Source: JADJOM01 sp046327715 (GTDB lineage Bacteria > Gemmatimonadota > Gemmatimonadetes > Gemmatimonadales > GWC2-71-9). From it: a DNA stretch of 64,000 nt. The notes beneath the pieces were generated by a model. It searched no databases and had not been told where the DNA came from. It saw nothing but the letters and a program-made list of their open reading frames with translations. This document shows positions 1 through 8,208 of this stretch, in pieces. The number at the start of each line of letters is the position of its first letter. The stretch's first letter is position 1. The stretch spans positions 310,001 through 374,000 of the forward strand of contig JAXLXY010000001.1 in NCBI GenBank assembly GCA_046327715.1, written 5' to 3'. A program made the translations under genes and the position numbers.

Positions 1-2
1 CT

Positions 3-143
3 AGCAGCCCCGCCGGCCGGCGCTGGCCCTGGGCCATCGCCATCGGCCTGTTCGTCGTGGTGGTGGTCAACGCCCTCTTCGCGTACCTCGCCATTCACGG
101 CGCGGACGACGTTGTCAGCTCCTATAACACCGAAGCCCGGTAA
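3..143 (+). CDS. FixH/CcoH-like membrane protein, 3' part
   Basis: The window opens inside this gene. The frame beginning at base 3 gives 46 residues before TAA at 141-143. Residues about 8-30 form one membrane span (WPWAIAIGLFVV and on), followed by a short DDVVSSY tail, which resembles the N-terminal anchor of FixH, an assembly factor of cbb3-type cytochrome oxidase. FixH usually continues with a periplasmic domain of about 100 residues that is absent here, so this is either a shortened FixH or another small membrane protein. Its last 32 bases overlap the start of ccoI, and the ccoI-ccoS neighbours support a role in oxidase assembly. Confidence 0.5.
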   Translation, partial: SSPAGRRWPWAIAIGLFVVVVVNALFAYLAIHGADDVVSSYNTEAR

Positions 144-2508
144 CGGGCCGGACACCGCCCGGGGCGCCGCGAGTGATCGCGCCGCCCCGGGCGCTTGCTG
201 TCCGCACTGCGGCGCGGCCGTGGAAGGCGATGCCGACGCCTACTGCTGCCGGGGTTGCGAGATGGCCGCCGCCATCATCCGCGGCGCCGGGCTGGAGCGC
301 TACTACCAGGACCGCGCCGCCTTCGCCCCCAGGCCGGAAGCCAGCGACCGGGATGACTGGGCCCGGGTGGCGGTGGTCACCGATCCCGCCGGGCGCTGTG
401 AGGCGCGACTGGTGGTCGAAGGGCTCCGCTGCGCCAGCTGCGTGTGGGTGACCGAGAAGGTGCTGGAGCGCACCCCCGGCGTGGAGCACGCCATGGTGAG
501 CTATGCCACCGGGCGCGCCACCCTCCGCTGGGATCCCGCCAAGGTCGACCTCCCCGCGCTGGTGCGCCGGATCGCCGCGCTGGGGTACCGGCCCCGGCCC
601 CTCGGTGAGGAGTCCGCGCCCGATCGCGGCCTGATGTTCCGGATGGGGATCGCGGCCATCGTGGCGATCGCCACCATGGGCCTCTATGAGGGGCTGTACG
701 CCGGCTGGTGGTACGGCAGCATCGATCCCGGCCTGGCGACGCTGTTCCGGTGGACCAGCCTGCTGCTCTCCACCCCGGTGACCTTCTGGTGCGCCGAGCC
801 GTTCTTCGCCGGCGCCTGGTCCGGCCTGCGGAACCGGGTGCTCCACATGGACCTGCCGATCGCCCTCGGCATCGCGATCACCTACCTGCACGGCCTCGTC
901 GCCACGCTGCTGGGCCAGGACGCCTACCTGGATTCGCTGACCATGCTGGTGGCGCTCCTGCTGGCGGGACGGGTGCTCGAGTCGCGCAGCCGGCGGCGCT
1001 CCACCGATGCCGCGGCGGCCCTGGTCGGGACGGTCCCCCAGACCGCGCGGCGGCTGGGCACCGGGGATGCGACAGGGGAGACGCGGGCGCCCGGGGAGTA
1101 CCTCGAGGTGGTGCCGGTGTCGGCGCTGCGCGCCGGCGACCGCATCGACGTCGGTGCCGGGGAGGAACTCGCGGCCGATGGCACGGTGGTGGAAGGCTCC
1201 GGGCAGGTGCGCATCGCGCTGCTGACCGGCGAGGCGGCACCGGTGCTGGTCGGCCCAGGCGATCCGGTCGTGGCCGGCACCCTGCTCGTCGACGGTGCGA
1301 TCACCGTGCGGGTCGAGGCCATCGGGGGCGCCACCGTGGTGCATCGGATGGCGACCGAGCTGCAGGCGGCGCAGGACCGCGGCCTGGCACCCACGTCGGC
1401 CGACCGCATCGCACCGTGGTTCACGGTCGGTACGCTGCTGGTCGCCGGCCTCACCCTGGCGGGGTGGTGGATAGCCCGCGGCCTCGGGCCCGCGATCGCC
1501 AATACCGTGGCCGTCCTGGTCGTGGCGTGCCCCTGCGCCCTGGCCCTGGCCCATCCGCTGGCCGCCGCCGCGGGCCTGGCCGCCGCCGCCCGGCGTGGCC
1601 TGCTCCTGCGCTCGAGTGACGCGCTGCTGCGGCTCGCCGAGGTCACCGTCGCGGGGCTCGACAAGACGGGCACGGTCACCGCCGGCACCATGACCGTCAC
1701 CCAGGCCGACGATGCGACGCTCCGGGTAGCCGCCGGACTCGAACGCTACAGCGTGCACCCGATCGCCCGCGCCATCACCGCGGAGGCCGCCCGCCGCGGC
1801 ATCCCCCTCCCCCAGCCGCACGACGTCCGCGAGCTGGCGGGCACCGGGATCAGCGGGGTCATCGATGGCCGGCGCTGGGGCCTCGCCAGCGCCGGTCCGG
1901 GCGCCGTCCGCCTGACCGCAGGCGGGGATGGCGCGCCCGAGGTGTCCGAGGTGATCGTCCTCGGGGACACCACGCGGGCGGATGCCCGTTCCGCCATCGA
2001 GGCCCTCGGTCGCCTCGGGGTCCGCAGCGTCCTGCTGACTGGCGACCACGCCGACGCCGCCCGGCGGGTGGGGTCGGATACCGGCATCGAGGCCGTGCAG
2101 GCTCGGCTCGATCCGGGCGCCAAGTCGGCCTGGGTCCGGGCCCAGCAGCAGGCCGGCGAGCGGGTGCTCTTCGCCGGGGATGGACTCAACGACGGACCGG
2201 CCCTCGCGGCCGCGGACGTGGGCATCGCCATGGCCAGCGGTGCGGCGAGCACGGTGCTCGTCGCCGATGGCATCGTCTCCACTGGAGCCCTCGGCCCGGT
2301 GGTGGCCGGCATCCGCGCCGGCCAGGCGGCCCGCCGCATGGTCAGGTCGAGTCTCCGGCAGGCAATCGTGTATAATGTGGTCTCCGTCGGCGCCGCGGCG
2401 CTCGGACTGGTCAACCCCCTGGTCGCCGCGATCCTGATGCCGATCTCGAGCAGCCTGGTCATCTGGAATGCCGCACGGGTCGAGGGCCTGGTGCGGCGGG
2501 GAGATTGA
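112..2508 (+). CDS. ccoI: CcoI/FixI copper-exporting P1B-type ATPase for cbb3 oxidase
   Basis: This 798-residue heavy-metal P-type ATPase moves copper across the inner membrane, and in this family that copper goes to the cbb3 oxidase. The N-terminus has a cysteine-rich segment (CCPHCG at 29-34, CCRGC at 45-49) typical of FixI, then an HMA metal-binding domain with CASC near residue 107. The membrane CPC motif is at about 473-475, the phosphorylation site DKTGT at about 517, the HP motif in SVHP, and the hinge GDGLND near 690. The TTG start at 112 is chosen because the CCPHCG segment lies close to it. The downstream ccoS follows directly, as in canonical ccoGHIS clusters. CopA is the alternative, but the N-terminal cysteines and neighbours favour CcoI. 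Confidence 0.93.
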   Translation: MSAPITPKPGNGPDTARGAASDRAAPGACCPHCGAAVEGDADAYCCRGCEMAAAIIRGAGLERYYQDRAAFAPRPEASDRDDWARVAVVTDPAGRCEARLVVEGLRCASCVWVTEKVLERTPGVEHAMVSYATGRATLRWDPAKVDLPALVRRIAALGYRPRPLGEESAPDRGLMFRMGIAAIVAIATMGLYEGLYAGWWYGSIDPGLATLFRWTSLLLSTPVTFWCAEPFFAGAWSGLRNRVLHMDLPIALGIAITYLHGLVATLLGQDAYLDSLTMLVALLLAGRVLESRSRRRSTDAAAALVGTVPQTARRLGTGDATGETRAPGEYLEVVPVSALRAGDRIDVGAGEELAADGTVVEGSGQVRIALLTGEAAPVLVGPGDPVVAGTLLVDGAITVRVEAIGGATVVHRMATELQAAQDRGLAPTSADRIAPWFTVGTLLVAGLTLAGWWIARGLGPAIANTVAVLVVACPCALALAHPLAAAAGLAAAARRGLLLRSSDALLRLAEVTVAGLDKTGTVTAGTMTVTQADDATLRVAAGLERYSVHPIARAITAEAARRGIPLPQPHDVRELAGTGISGVIDGRRWGLASAGPGAVRLTAGGDGAPEVSEVIVLGDTTRADARSAIEALGRLGVRSVLLTGDHADAARRVGSDTGIEAVQARLDPGAKSAWVRAQQQAGERVLFAGDGLNDGPALAAADVGIAMASGAASTVLVADGIVSTGALGPVVAGIRAGQAARRMVRSSLRQAIVYNVVSVGAAALGLVNPLVAAILMPISSSLVIWNAARVEGLVRRGD

Positions 2509-2649
2509 GTGCGCGCCTACTACCTGCTCCTGCCGCTGGCCCTGCTGGTGGGCGGCATCTTCCTCGGGCTGCTCCTCAAGGCCATGCGGGACGGTCAGTT
2601 CGATGACCTGGATGACCCGCCCCAGCGCATCCTGCACGACCAGGACTGA
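2509..2649 (+). CDS. ccoS: CcoS, cbb3 oxidase maturation protein
   Basis: A 46-residue protein starts with GTG immediately after the ccoI stop codon. It begins RAYYLLLPLALLVGG, a single membrane span, and continues with the CcoS-type tail in which an aromatic and acidic stretch (GQFDDLDDP) follows the span and the end is hydrophilic. CcoS is needed for cofactor insertion into cbb3 oxidase in studied bacteria. The size, the position directly after ccoI and the sequence all fit the family. The zero spacing to ccoI implies translational coupling. Confidence 0.9.
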   Translation: MRAYYLLLPLALLVGGIFLGLLLKAMRDGQFDDLDDPPQRILHDQD

Positions 2650-2659
2650 CCGCCCCACA

Positions 2660-2693
2660 AAGGCCCCTTCAGCACCGGTTGAAGGCCCCTTCA
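2660..2693. repeat. 12-bp direct repeat, 22 bp apart
   Basis: AAGGCCCCTTCA occurs at 2660-2671 and again at 2682-2693, in the 87-bp gap between ccoS and the following cytochrome c gene. The centre-to-centre distance of 22 bp is two helical turns, the spacing expected for a tandem regulator site. Whether it is an operator is inference. Confidence 0.45.
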
Positions 2694-2736
2694 CACATCC
2701 CTCGCCAGCTTGTCGGTACCCCCTCGGGAGGGCCCC

Positions 2737-3168
2737 ATGCCTGCCAACCGCTCTTCGCGCCTCTGGATCCCGGCGCTGCTGTGTGCTGTGGCCCCGCTCG
2801 CCGGCCAGGACCCAGTGGCCCCGGTGATGCCCCTGCCTTCGCAGGTCACCGACTCGGCGGTGGCGCGCGGGCGCGAGTTGTTCCACGGCTCGGCGAATTG
2901 CGTTGCCTGTCATGGCGTCGAGGGGATCGGGACCGACAGTGGCCCGGCACTCGCCCAGGGGGTCTGGCTGCACGGGTCGGACAGCTTCGAGGGGATCCTC
3001 AACCGGGTGATTCACGGCCTGCCGAAGGCCTGGACCACCCGCGGCGTGACCATGCCGATGCGCGGGTGGGCGGAGCTCACCGACGCGCAGGCCCGGGATG
3101 TGGCCGCCTACGTGTGGCGGCTGAGCCATGCCTGGGCCGCACCGGCGGCGCCGCATCCCCCTTCATGA
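2737..3168 (+). CDS. Secreted monoheme cytochrome c
   Basis: The 143-residue product has an N-terminal signal peptide (about residues 1-23), then one class I cytochrome c domain. The heme motif is CVACH, preceded by an ARGRELF helix, and a Met ligand is probable in TMPMRGW. The C-terminal helix LTDAQARDVAAYVWRL is typical of c-type cytochromes that donate to terminal oxidases. The ATG at 2737 is used because a GGGAGG ribosome binding site precedes it at good distance; an upstream in-frame start at 2710 would displace the signal peptide. Its place after the cco genes suggests electron delivery to the cbb3 oxidase, but this is inference. Confidence 0.8.
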   Translation: MPANRSSRLWIPALLCAVAPLAGQDPVAPVMPLPSQVTDSAVARGRELFHGSANCVACHGVEGIGTDSGPALAQGVWLHGSDSFEGILNRVIHGLPKAWTTRGVTMPMRGWAELTDAQARDVAAYVWRLSHAWAAPAAPHPPS

Positions 3169-3272
3169 GCGAAGATTCGACCACGGTTCAGCCCCGCTTC
3201 AGCGGCCGTGATCTATGTTGGTGACGCCTGAGTCAGCATCGTCGCGGTGAACGGTTTCGCAAGGAGGAACCC

Positions 3273-3734
3273 ATGAAACTCACCAAGATGCAGGCAGGCG
3301 TGCCGACCATCGTCCGCGACATGGACGAGGTGTTCGACCGGCTGCTTCACGGGCCGCTGCCCTTCCCGGCGATGAACCTTGAGCCCCTCAAGCGGGCCAT
3401 GGAAGGGACGTGGATGCCGGCGCTCGACCTGACCGAGACCGAGAAGGACTTCGTGATCCGGGCGGAAGTGCCGGGGGTGCCGCGGGAGAACCTGGATGTC
3501 CACCTCGAGGGTGACCTGCTCACCCTGACGGGACACCGGGAGAGGATCGCCCGCGAGACCAACGAGAACGTGCTGTGGGAGGAGCGGGAGACCGGCAAGT
3601 TCGTCCGGACACTGCGGCTGCCGCGGCCGGTGGAGCCGGCCAAGGTCGAGGCGCACTACACGGACGGGGTCCTGACGGTCCGGCTGCCGAAGATCGAGAC
3701 CGCCGTCAAGAACAAGATCCTGATCAAGGCCTGA
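3273..3734 (+). CDS. Small heat-shock protein, Hsp20/alpha-crystallin family
   Basis: The 153-residue protein is an ATP-independent holdase chaperone. The alpha-crystallin domain spans about residues 45-145, with the PALDLTETEKDFVIRAEVPG entry, PRENLDVHLEGDLLTLTG, and the closing GVLTVRLPK strand. The C-terminal tail is short. A strong AAGGAGGAA ribosome binding site lies 6 bases before the ATG. It stands alone, bounded downstream by a terminator hairpin at 3751-3781. No CIRCE or ROSE element was recognised upstream. Family membership is clear; the trigger for expression cannot be read here. Confidence 0.93.
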   Translation: MKLTKMQAGVPTIVRDMDEVFDRLLHGPLPFPAMNLEPLKRAMEGTWMPALDLTETEKDFVIRAEVPGVPRENLDVHLEGDLLTLTGHRERIARETNENVLWEERETGKFVRTLRLPRPVEPAKVEAHYTDGVLTVRLPKIETAVKNKILIKA

Positions 3735-3750
3735 CGCCTCGCACCGCACG

Positions 3751-3781
3751 CGCCGCCCCGGCCCCCAGGACCGGGGCGGCG
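3751..3781 (+). terminator. Hairpin terminator after hsp20
   Basis: An 11-bp perfect GC stem (3751-3761 with 3771-3781) encloses a 9-base loop and is followed by TCGTCTTCC. It lies 17 bases after the hsp20 stop codon, as expected for intrinsic termination in high-GC DNA, although the trailing T-tract is weak. Confidence 0.65.
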
Positions 3782-3851
3782 TCGTCTTCCGGAACCGTAC
3801 CCCAGGGCCCAGGGGCGCACGGTCCGATGCTGTACGAGAGGAGAACGTATC

Positions 3852-4178
3852 ATGCTGCGCCTGAGCGGACGGGGTCATCGGCCCACGGCGGTGGAAACGG
3901 CGGCGATCGAGGCCGCGGCCGCCGCCCTGGCGGTCGACTTTCCGGAGCTCTCGGAGTGCCACGTCGTGCTGAGCGTGCCGTACCGTGATGCCGATGGCCA
4001 GCCCGGTGCCGTCTCCTTCAGGCTGGGACTCACGATCGAGGACGGGGAACTGGCGATCACCCGCCCCGCCAAGCCGGCATTCGCCCTCGCACTCGCCGAC
4101 GCCTTCGCCGCCGCCCGACTCCAGCTGGCCGACTACCGGGACACCCTCCGGTCCGGCCGGGATGTGGTGACATCATGA
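3852..4178 (+). CDS. HPF/RaiA-like ribosome-associated protein, short form
   Basis: The 108-residue protein resembles the N-terminal domain of hibernation promoting factor (sigma-54 modulation protein family). It has an early strand-helix segment, a central FPELSECHVVLSVPYR and FRLGLTIEDGELAITRP, and a closing helix ALADAFAAARLQLADYRD, the pattern with which these proteins bind the 30S subunit. The C-terminal dimerisation domain of long HPF is absent. A GAGAGGAGA site precedes the ATG. Its stop overlaps the start of the DUF302 gene by 4 bases (ATGA), so the two are co-translated. Assignment rests on pattern recognition and should be confirmed by profile search. Confidence 0.65.
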   Translation: MLRLSGRGHRPTAVETAAIEAAAAALAVDFPELSECHVVLSVPYRDADGQPGAVSFRLGLTIEDGELAITRPAKPAFALALADAFAAARLQLADYRDTLRSGRDVVTS

Positions 4179-4645
4179 CCCACGACCGGAAGGACGTCTC
4201 GACCATGTCGCACCACCCGGTGGCCGGTGCGACGGGCGAACCCGCAAGGGCCTTTCGCGTGAAGCTGCCGGTGGACCAGGAGGTGGCCGTGGCCCGGGTC
4301 ACCGATGCGATGGCAGCGGAGGGCTTCGCGATCGTCACCCGCACCGACCTGCAGGCGACATTCCGCGAGAAACTGGGCCTGGGCTACCGGCCGTTCCTGC
4401 TCCTCGGCGCCTGCAATCCCACCCTGGCCCACCGTGCGGTCGAGGCGGACCCCGAGGCGGGGCTGGACCTCCCCTGCCCCGTCACCATCGAGGGCGATCC
4501 GGCGGGCGGGACCCTTGTCCGGATCGCCGACCCGGCCCAGCTCGCGCCGAGCGGCCCGCTCGCGGGGGTGGCCGCAGAGGCCCACGACCGGCTGCGCCGG
4601 GTGGCCGATCACCTGCGGGTCCACGCGCGATCCATCGCCTTCTAG
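4175..4645 (+). CDS. DUF302 domain protein
   Basis: The 156-residue product contains a DUF302 domain at about residues 25-135. The recognisable family core is GYRPFLLLGACNP, then LAHRAVEADPEAGLDLPCPV, with a single Cys in each of GACNP and LPCPV. The function of DUF302 is not established. Members often sit beside heavy-metal, stress or hypoxia genes. No signal peptide is evident. It is coupled to the preceding HPF-like gene by an ATGA overlap, so the pair likely responds to the same stress. An alternative internal Met exists at residue 11. Confidence 0.85.
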   Translation: MTHDRKDVSTMSHHPVAGATGEPARAFRVKLPVDQEVAVARVTDAMAAEGFAIVTRTDLQATFREKLGLGYRPFLLLGACNPTLAHRAVEADPEAGLDLPCPVTIEGDPAGGTLVRIADPAQLAPSGPLAGVAAEAHDRLRRVADHLRVHARSIAF

Positions 4646-4646
4646 G

Positions 4647-5510
4647 TCACGGCTGCGGTCGCCCCAGGTCGGCCCACCGGCGGGTGCGCTCCCCGGCGTC
4701 CAGGTAGCGTTGCCGCCAGCCGGGCCATGGGACCATCGCCGCGGCCGCACGCTGGCGCGCCGTCGCGCCACACGCGGGGTCGAGCCCGGCGCGGGCCAGC
4801 ATCCGGAGCAGCACCCCTTCATCGTGCCAGGCGCCCAGCGCATCCTGCATGGCGTGCAGTTCCTCGAGCCAGGCGAGCAGCGGCGGGCCGTACCAGTCCG
4901 CCACGCACTCGAGACGGTAGCGCAGGCCCTTGAGCCGCCGGCGCAGGCGGTGCAGCACGCGGCCCGAATCGGCATCGGGCTCCGGAATCCCGGAGACGGC
5001 CCAGGCAGGGTGCAGCATGGCCCGGGATGCCGCGGGCGCCACCAGCCACGGGAGCAGCGCCGACGGCGGGAGGTCCGCGAGCGGGGACCAGGCGGGAGCC
5101 GCCAGCCAGTCGGTGAGACCGCGGACGAGGCGGCGGGTGGAGCGGCGGCGCAGGGCCAGCCGGCCGCGCGCATCGGCCGCCGCGGCGCGCGCCCGGAGCG
5201 AGGCGATCGTGTCGGGGAGGGGCGTACCGGCTTCGCGCAGGGACTCGAGCCGGGTGCGCAGGACCTCAAGGTCCCGCCGCGCACCGAAGCGGCGCTCCAC
5301 CCGGCGGAGGACGCGTGGCCGCACCACGTCGGGAAGCTCGAGCAGGGGGCGCCAGACCAGCAGCCCGGCATGCAGCCGCCGGGCCGTCACGCGCACACGG
5401 TGGGCGCCCTCGAGGTCATCGGCCTCGGCGCTGGCGTCCGCGGCCTCCCGGAAGGTGGCGAGCCGCTGCCCGAGCTCGCCGACGATGGCCGGTGCGAGTG
5501 GGGTGGACAC
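4647..5510 (-). CDS. CHAD domain protein
   Basis: The 287-residue, arginine- and histidine-rich helical protein matches the CHAD domain. AHRVRVTARRLHAGLLVWRPLL near residues 34-56 is the hallmark first helix with conserved His/Arg, followed by a four-helix arrangement that ends in a WHDEGVLLRML helix. CHAD domains bind inorganic polyphosphate and often accompany CYTH triphosphatases; no CYTH gene is present here. It converges with the DUF302 gene, the two stops being almost adjacent, and is probably expressed apart from it. Confidence 0.85.
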   Translation of the reverse strand: MSTPLAPAIVGELGQRLATFREAADASAEADDLEGAHRVRVTARRLHAGLLVWRPLLELPDVVRPRVLRRVERRFGARRDLEVLRTRLESLREAGTPLPDTIASLRARAAAADARGRLALRRRSTRRLVRGLTDWLAAPAWSPLADLPPSALLPWLVAPAASRAMLHPAWAVSGIPEPDADSGRVLHRLRRRLKGLRYRLECVADWYGPPLLAWLEELHAMQDALGAWHDEGVLLRMLARAGLDPACGATARQRAAAAMVPWPGWRQRYLDAGERTRRWADLGRPQP

Positions 5511-5550
5511 CGCCCTCCCCTCCCCGGGGTCCTCCCGGTAGATTCGCGGT

Positions 5551-6207
5551 TCAGCCGCCCAGGACGGCCGGCAACCCGGGTCGGCTGTGGCGCACCATGG
5601 AACCGACCTCCCCGCCGGTGGTTTGCTCGAAGGTCGGGTCGCAGATCATGGCGGCCACCACCGCGTCCGGCGGATACAGGAGGCACGGGGTCACGGGCAG
5701 CGCCTCGAGGCGGCGGACGAGTTCCCGGCTGGCGTGCGGCGCCGCAAAGATGACACGCGCCGCCCCCTGCTCGCGGAAGGCCCGCGCCGCCGCGACCACC
5801 AGCATGGCCTCGGCCAGGCCGTCGTCGGCGAGGATCACCGCGCGGCCCGCCAGCGGAACCGGGGCGGCGCCCCCCCGCCACGAGCGGGCGAGCCCCTCCG
5901 CCACGCGCGTGGCCTCGGCGATGAGCCGTTCAGTGTAGTCGGGTGGGAGGTCCAGCGCCCGGAGCCGCTCGGGTTCGACGGAGACGGTCCCATCGGCCAC
6001 CGCGCCGAAGGCACCATGCGGCCGCCCCGGCACCTCCAGCCGGCAGACCGCGATCACATCCAGCGGCGCCTCCAGCGCCCGGGCGACTTCACTCGCCACC
6101 CGCGCGCCACCTGCGGAGAGCGCCACCACCACGGGGACATCCTGCACCAGGGCGCCCAGCCCCACCGCCAGCCGCCGCCCTGTTTCGGCCCGGGTCAGGA
6201 TCAACAT
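5551..6207 (-). CDS. Phosphoribosyltransferase-family protein
   Basis: The 218-residue protein has the type I phosphoribosyltransferase fold. The P-loop-like entry is VALSAGGARVASEVARAL, and the PRPP-binding motif is degenerate: VILADDGLAEAMLVVAAA replaces the usual hydrophobic-acidic-acidic-G-x-A-T/S-G. It resembles stand-alone predicted phosphoribosyltransferases (COG1926) that in other bacteria sit with Hsp20, dienelactone hydrolase or erythromycin esterase genes. The start at 6207 is set by a GGAGGA site 5 bases upstream; a longer frame upstream has no coding character. Substrate unknown. Confidence 0.78.
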   Translation of the reverse strand: MLILTRAETGRRLAVGLGALVQDVPVVVALSAGGARVASEVARALEAPLDVIAVCRLEVPGRPHGAFGAVADGTVSVEPERLRALDLPPDYTERLIAEATRVAEGLARSWRGGAAPVPLAGRAVILADDGLAEAMLVVAAARAFREQGAARVIFAAPHASRELVRRLEALPVTPCLLYPPDAVVAAMICDPTFEQTTGGEVGSMVRHSRPGLPAVLGG

Positions 6208-6279
6208 GGGGTCCTCCAGTGAGGGGCCACGAAAATGTCGGGCCATCGGCATGAGCAAACGATGAAGGAGCGGTGAGGG

Positions 6280-7356
6280 ATGCCCGAGATCCATCCGATG
6301 TTCGTGTTCGAAGTGGCGCAGGCCATCGACCTCGACCAGGTCGAGCGCCTGCTGGGCGGCAGCTCGGAACGCCAGACCTTCCGCCACCGCGGCCGGGCCA
6401 CCTCCTTCTTCCAGTACCGGCCGGCACCGCTGCGCATCTCGCAGGACGGCGCGTCGCTCGTGATCCCGCCGTGGACCACCGAGCCCCAGGTCGACCTGGT
6501 GTTGTACGACTTCGGCGCGGCGACCGTGACCTACCAGCTGCCCGTGGCAGGCGGGCTGGAGACGTTGCTCGAGGCGAGCGTGGCGCTGCGGCGCTCCGGG
6601 CTGCTGCGACTCGACGCGCAGGCCCGGGTGGAGGCCCTGCTGCGGTCGGCCGGGACGGCCGTGCAGCGGCCGCGCGTGGCGGACTTCACCGAGGACTACA
6701 CCCTGATCGGGATGCGGGAGCTGCCTGGCGGCGGCACCGCCACCGCCTTCTGTGACGCGCACGCCGGCCAGATCGCCCGCATCCTCCGGCCGGACGCGGG
6801 CGGCCTCTCCGCGGAGGAGGTGACCAACGCCACCGAGGTGCGGATCTCCTTCGGCCCCGACGACGTGACCATCATCGACTGGGACGCGGCCTTCGTCCTC
6901 GACCCGGACCCCGACGACGTCCGGGCCGTGCTCGAATTCGCGAACGTGCAGCTGCTGGAGATGCGCTGGCTGGACCTGCAGCTCGACCGGGCGATGGAGC
7001 GTTCCTACCACCTGCTCGCCCGGCCCCAGGGCCTCCGGCTGATGCGGCCGTCCTCCGCCAGCGCCGACCTGCACCAGGTGGCGGAGCTGCAGCTGGAGAG
7101 CGCCGTCATGCTGGAGCGCGTGTCCAACGCCCTCAAGGTCTTCGGTGAGGAATACCTGACCCGGATCTACCGGCTGGCGGCGAGCCGGTTCCAGCTGGGG
7201 GAGCTGGACGGCTCCATCACCCGCAAGCTCACCACCATCGAGAGCATCTACCAGAAACTCTCCGATCGCGCCGCCGGGGTGCGGATGGAGGCGCTGGAGT
7301 GGGTGGTCATCATCCTGATCGCCATCGAGATCATCCTCAGCCTGACGCATCGCTGA
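6280..7356 (+). CDS. RMD1/YagE (DUF155) family membrane-anchored protein
   Basis: The 358-residue protein matches DUF155: a soluble mixed alpha/beta body with LVLYDFGAATVTYQLP near residues 72-90, a helical region with LERVSNALKVFGEEYLTR, and one C-terminal membrane span (LEWVVIILIAIEIILSL, about 337-354). Relatives include yeast Rmd1/Rmd8 and the mitochondrial translation factor RMND1. The bacterial role is unknown. An AGGAGCGGTGAGG site precedes the ATG at 6280. It is divergent from the phosphoribosyltransferase gene, sharing the short 72-bp intergenic region, and followed after 10 bases by the first of two small membrane proteins. Confidence 0.8.
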   Translation: MPEIHPMFVFEVAQAIDLDQVERLLGGSSERQTFRHRGRATSFFQYRPAPLRISQDGASLVIPPWTTEPQVDLVLYDFGAATVTYQLPVAGGLETLLEASVALRRSGLLRLDAQARVEALLRSAGTAVQRPRVADFTEDYTLIGMRELPGGGTATAFCDAHAGQIARILRPDAGGLSAEEVTNATEVRISFGPDDVTIIDWDAAFVLDPDPDDVRAVLEFANVQLLEMRWLDLQLDRAMERSYHLLARPQGLRLMRPSSASADLHQVAELQLESAVMLERVSNALKVFGEEYLTRIYRLAASRFQLGELDGSITRKLTTIESIYQKLSDRAAGVRMEALEWVVIILIAIEIILSLTHR

Positions 7357-7366
7357 CCGGCCCACG

Positions 7367-7792
7367 ATGCCACCGCTGTCCCGCGCATTCGTCAAGGCCG
7401 GTTTCGCGGCCCTGCTGCTGGCCCTCGTGGGTGAACTCCTGCAGGTCCGACCCCCGGGGCTGTGGCCATCCCTCCCGGACGCCGCCCTGCACCTGACGGC
7501 CCTGCACCTGCTCACCGTAGGCTGGCTGCTCCAGTTGATCACCGGGGTGGCCTACTGGATGTTCCCGCGGCACCGCACCGACCCGCCGCGGGGGCAGGCG
7601 GCGCCGGGATGGGTGGGCTGGGGACTGCTCAACGGCGGGTTGCTCCTGCGCGTGGTCGGCGAATCGTGGCGGATGGGCTGGCACGGGCCCGCCTGGCCGT
7701 TGCAGCTCTCGGCCCTGCTGCAGTTCTGCGCGGTGCTGCTGCTGGTCGGGTTGCTCTGGCCGCGAATCCGGTCCCTCCCAGGCCAGGACTGA
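7367..7792 (+). CDS. Four-helix membrane protein resembling part of heme-copper oxidase subunit I (copy 1)
   Basis: The 141-residue protein has four predicted membrane spans. Its segment LHLLTVGWLLQLITGVAYWM followed by FPRH resembles the region of CcoN/NorB/NnrS-type proteins where a His-bearing helix runs into a Y(W)hPR turn. The protein is far too short to be an oxidase and lacks the full set of heme and copper ligands. The next gene is a paralogue overlapping it by one base (TGATG). The pair stands directly before the nos locus, which suggests a link with N-oxide respiration or heme handling, but no function can be named. Confidence 0.6.
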   Translation: MPPLSRAFVKAGFAALLLALVGELLQVRPPGLWPSLPDAALHLTALHLLTVGWLLQLITGVAYWMFPRHRTDPPRGQAAPGWVGWGLLNGGLLLRVVGESWRMGWHGPAWPLQLSALLQFCAVLLLVGLLWPRIRSLPGQD

Positions 7793-8208
7793 TGCCCACG
7801 CTCACGGTCTGGCTGCTGCGTGGCTCACTTGCGAGCCTCGTGGGCGGGTCCCTCATCGGGGCGCTCCTGCTGGCCGGCGCGCCCGGCACCGCAGCGCTGC
7901 ACCCACGATGGCGGCTGGCCCACCTGATCCTGCTGCTCTTCGGCTGGCTGGTACCGTTCGTCCTCGGCACGGCGTACTGGATGCTGCCGCGTCACGCCCA
8001 CGGTCCAGGGCGGGGGCTTCCCTGGCAGGCGCGGGCCGCCGCCGGTGCCTATGTGGCGGGCCTTGGCCTCCGTCTGGCAGGGGTCCATCCCGCGGGGGAG
8101 CGGCTGGCCGCCCCGGGCACGCTGCTGCTGGTGCTCGGGACGGTGGGGTTGGTTGGCCTGCTGTGGGCGAGGGTCCGGCCCTTCGGCGCGGGTCGCGCCG
8201 GGCCCTAG
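7792..8208 (+). CDS. Four-helix membrane protein resembling part of heme-copper oxidase subunit I (copy 2)
   Basis: The 138-residue protein has four membrane spans and the same central signature as its upstream neighbour: a His-containing helix then GTAYWMLPRH. It starts on the ATG that overlaps the stop of copy 1, so the two are translated as a unit and may form a heterodimer. The last 4 bases overlap the 3' end of the convergent Rrf2 regulator gene. Like copy 1 it has no recognisable catalytic set. Confidence 0.6.
   Translation: MPTLTVWLLRGSLASLVGGSLIGALLLAGAPGTAALHPRWRLAHLILLLFGWLVPFVLGTAYWMLPRHAHGPGRGLPWQARAAAGAYVAGLGLRLAGVHPAGERLAAPGTLLLVLGTVGLVGLLWARVRPFGAGRAGP

Noticed and set aside
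115..3156. A 1013-codon open frame on the minus strand opposite ccoI, ccoS and the cytochrome gene
   Set aside because: It mirrors the plus-strand genes, is rich in Gly/Arg/His/Pro without domains, and its opposite strand has clear conserved motifs. High GC removes stop codons by chance.
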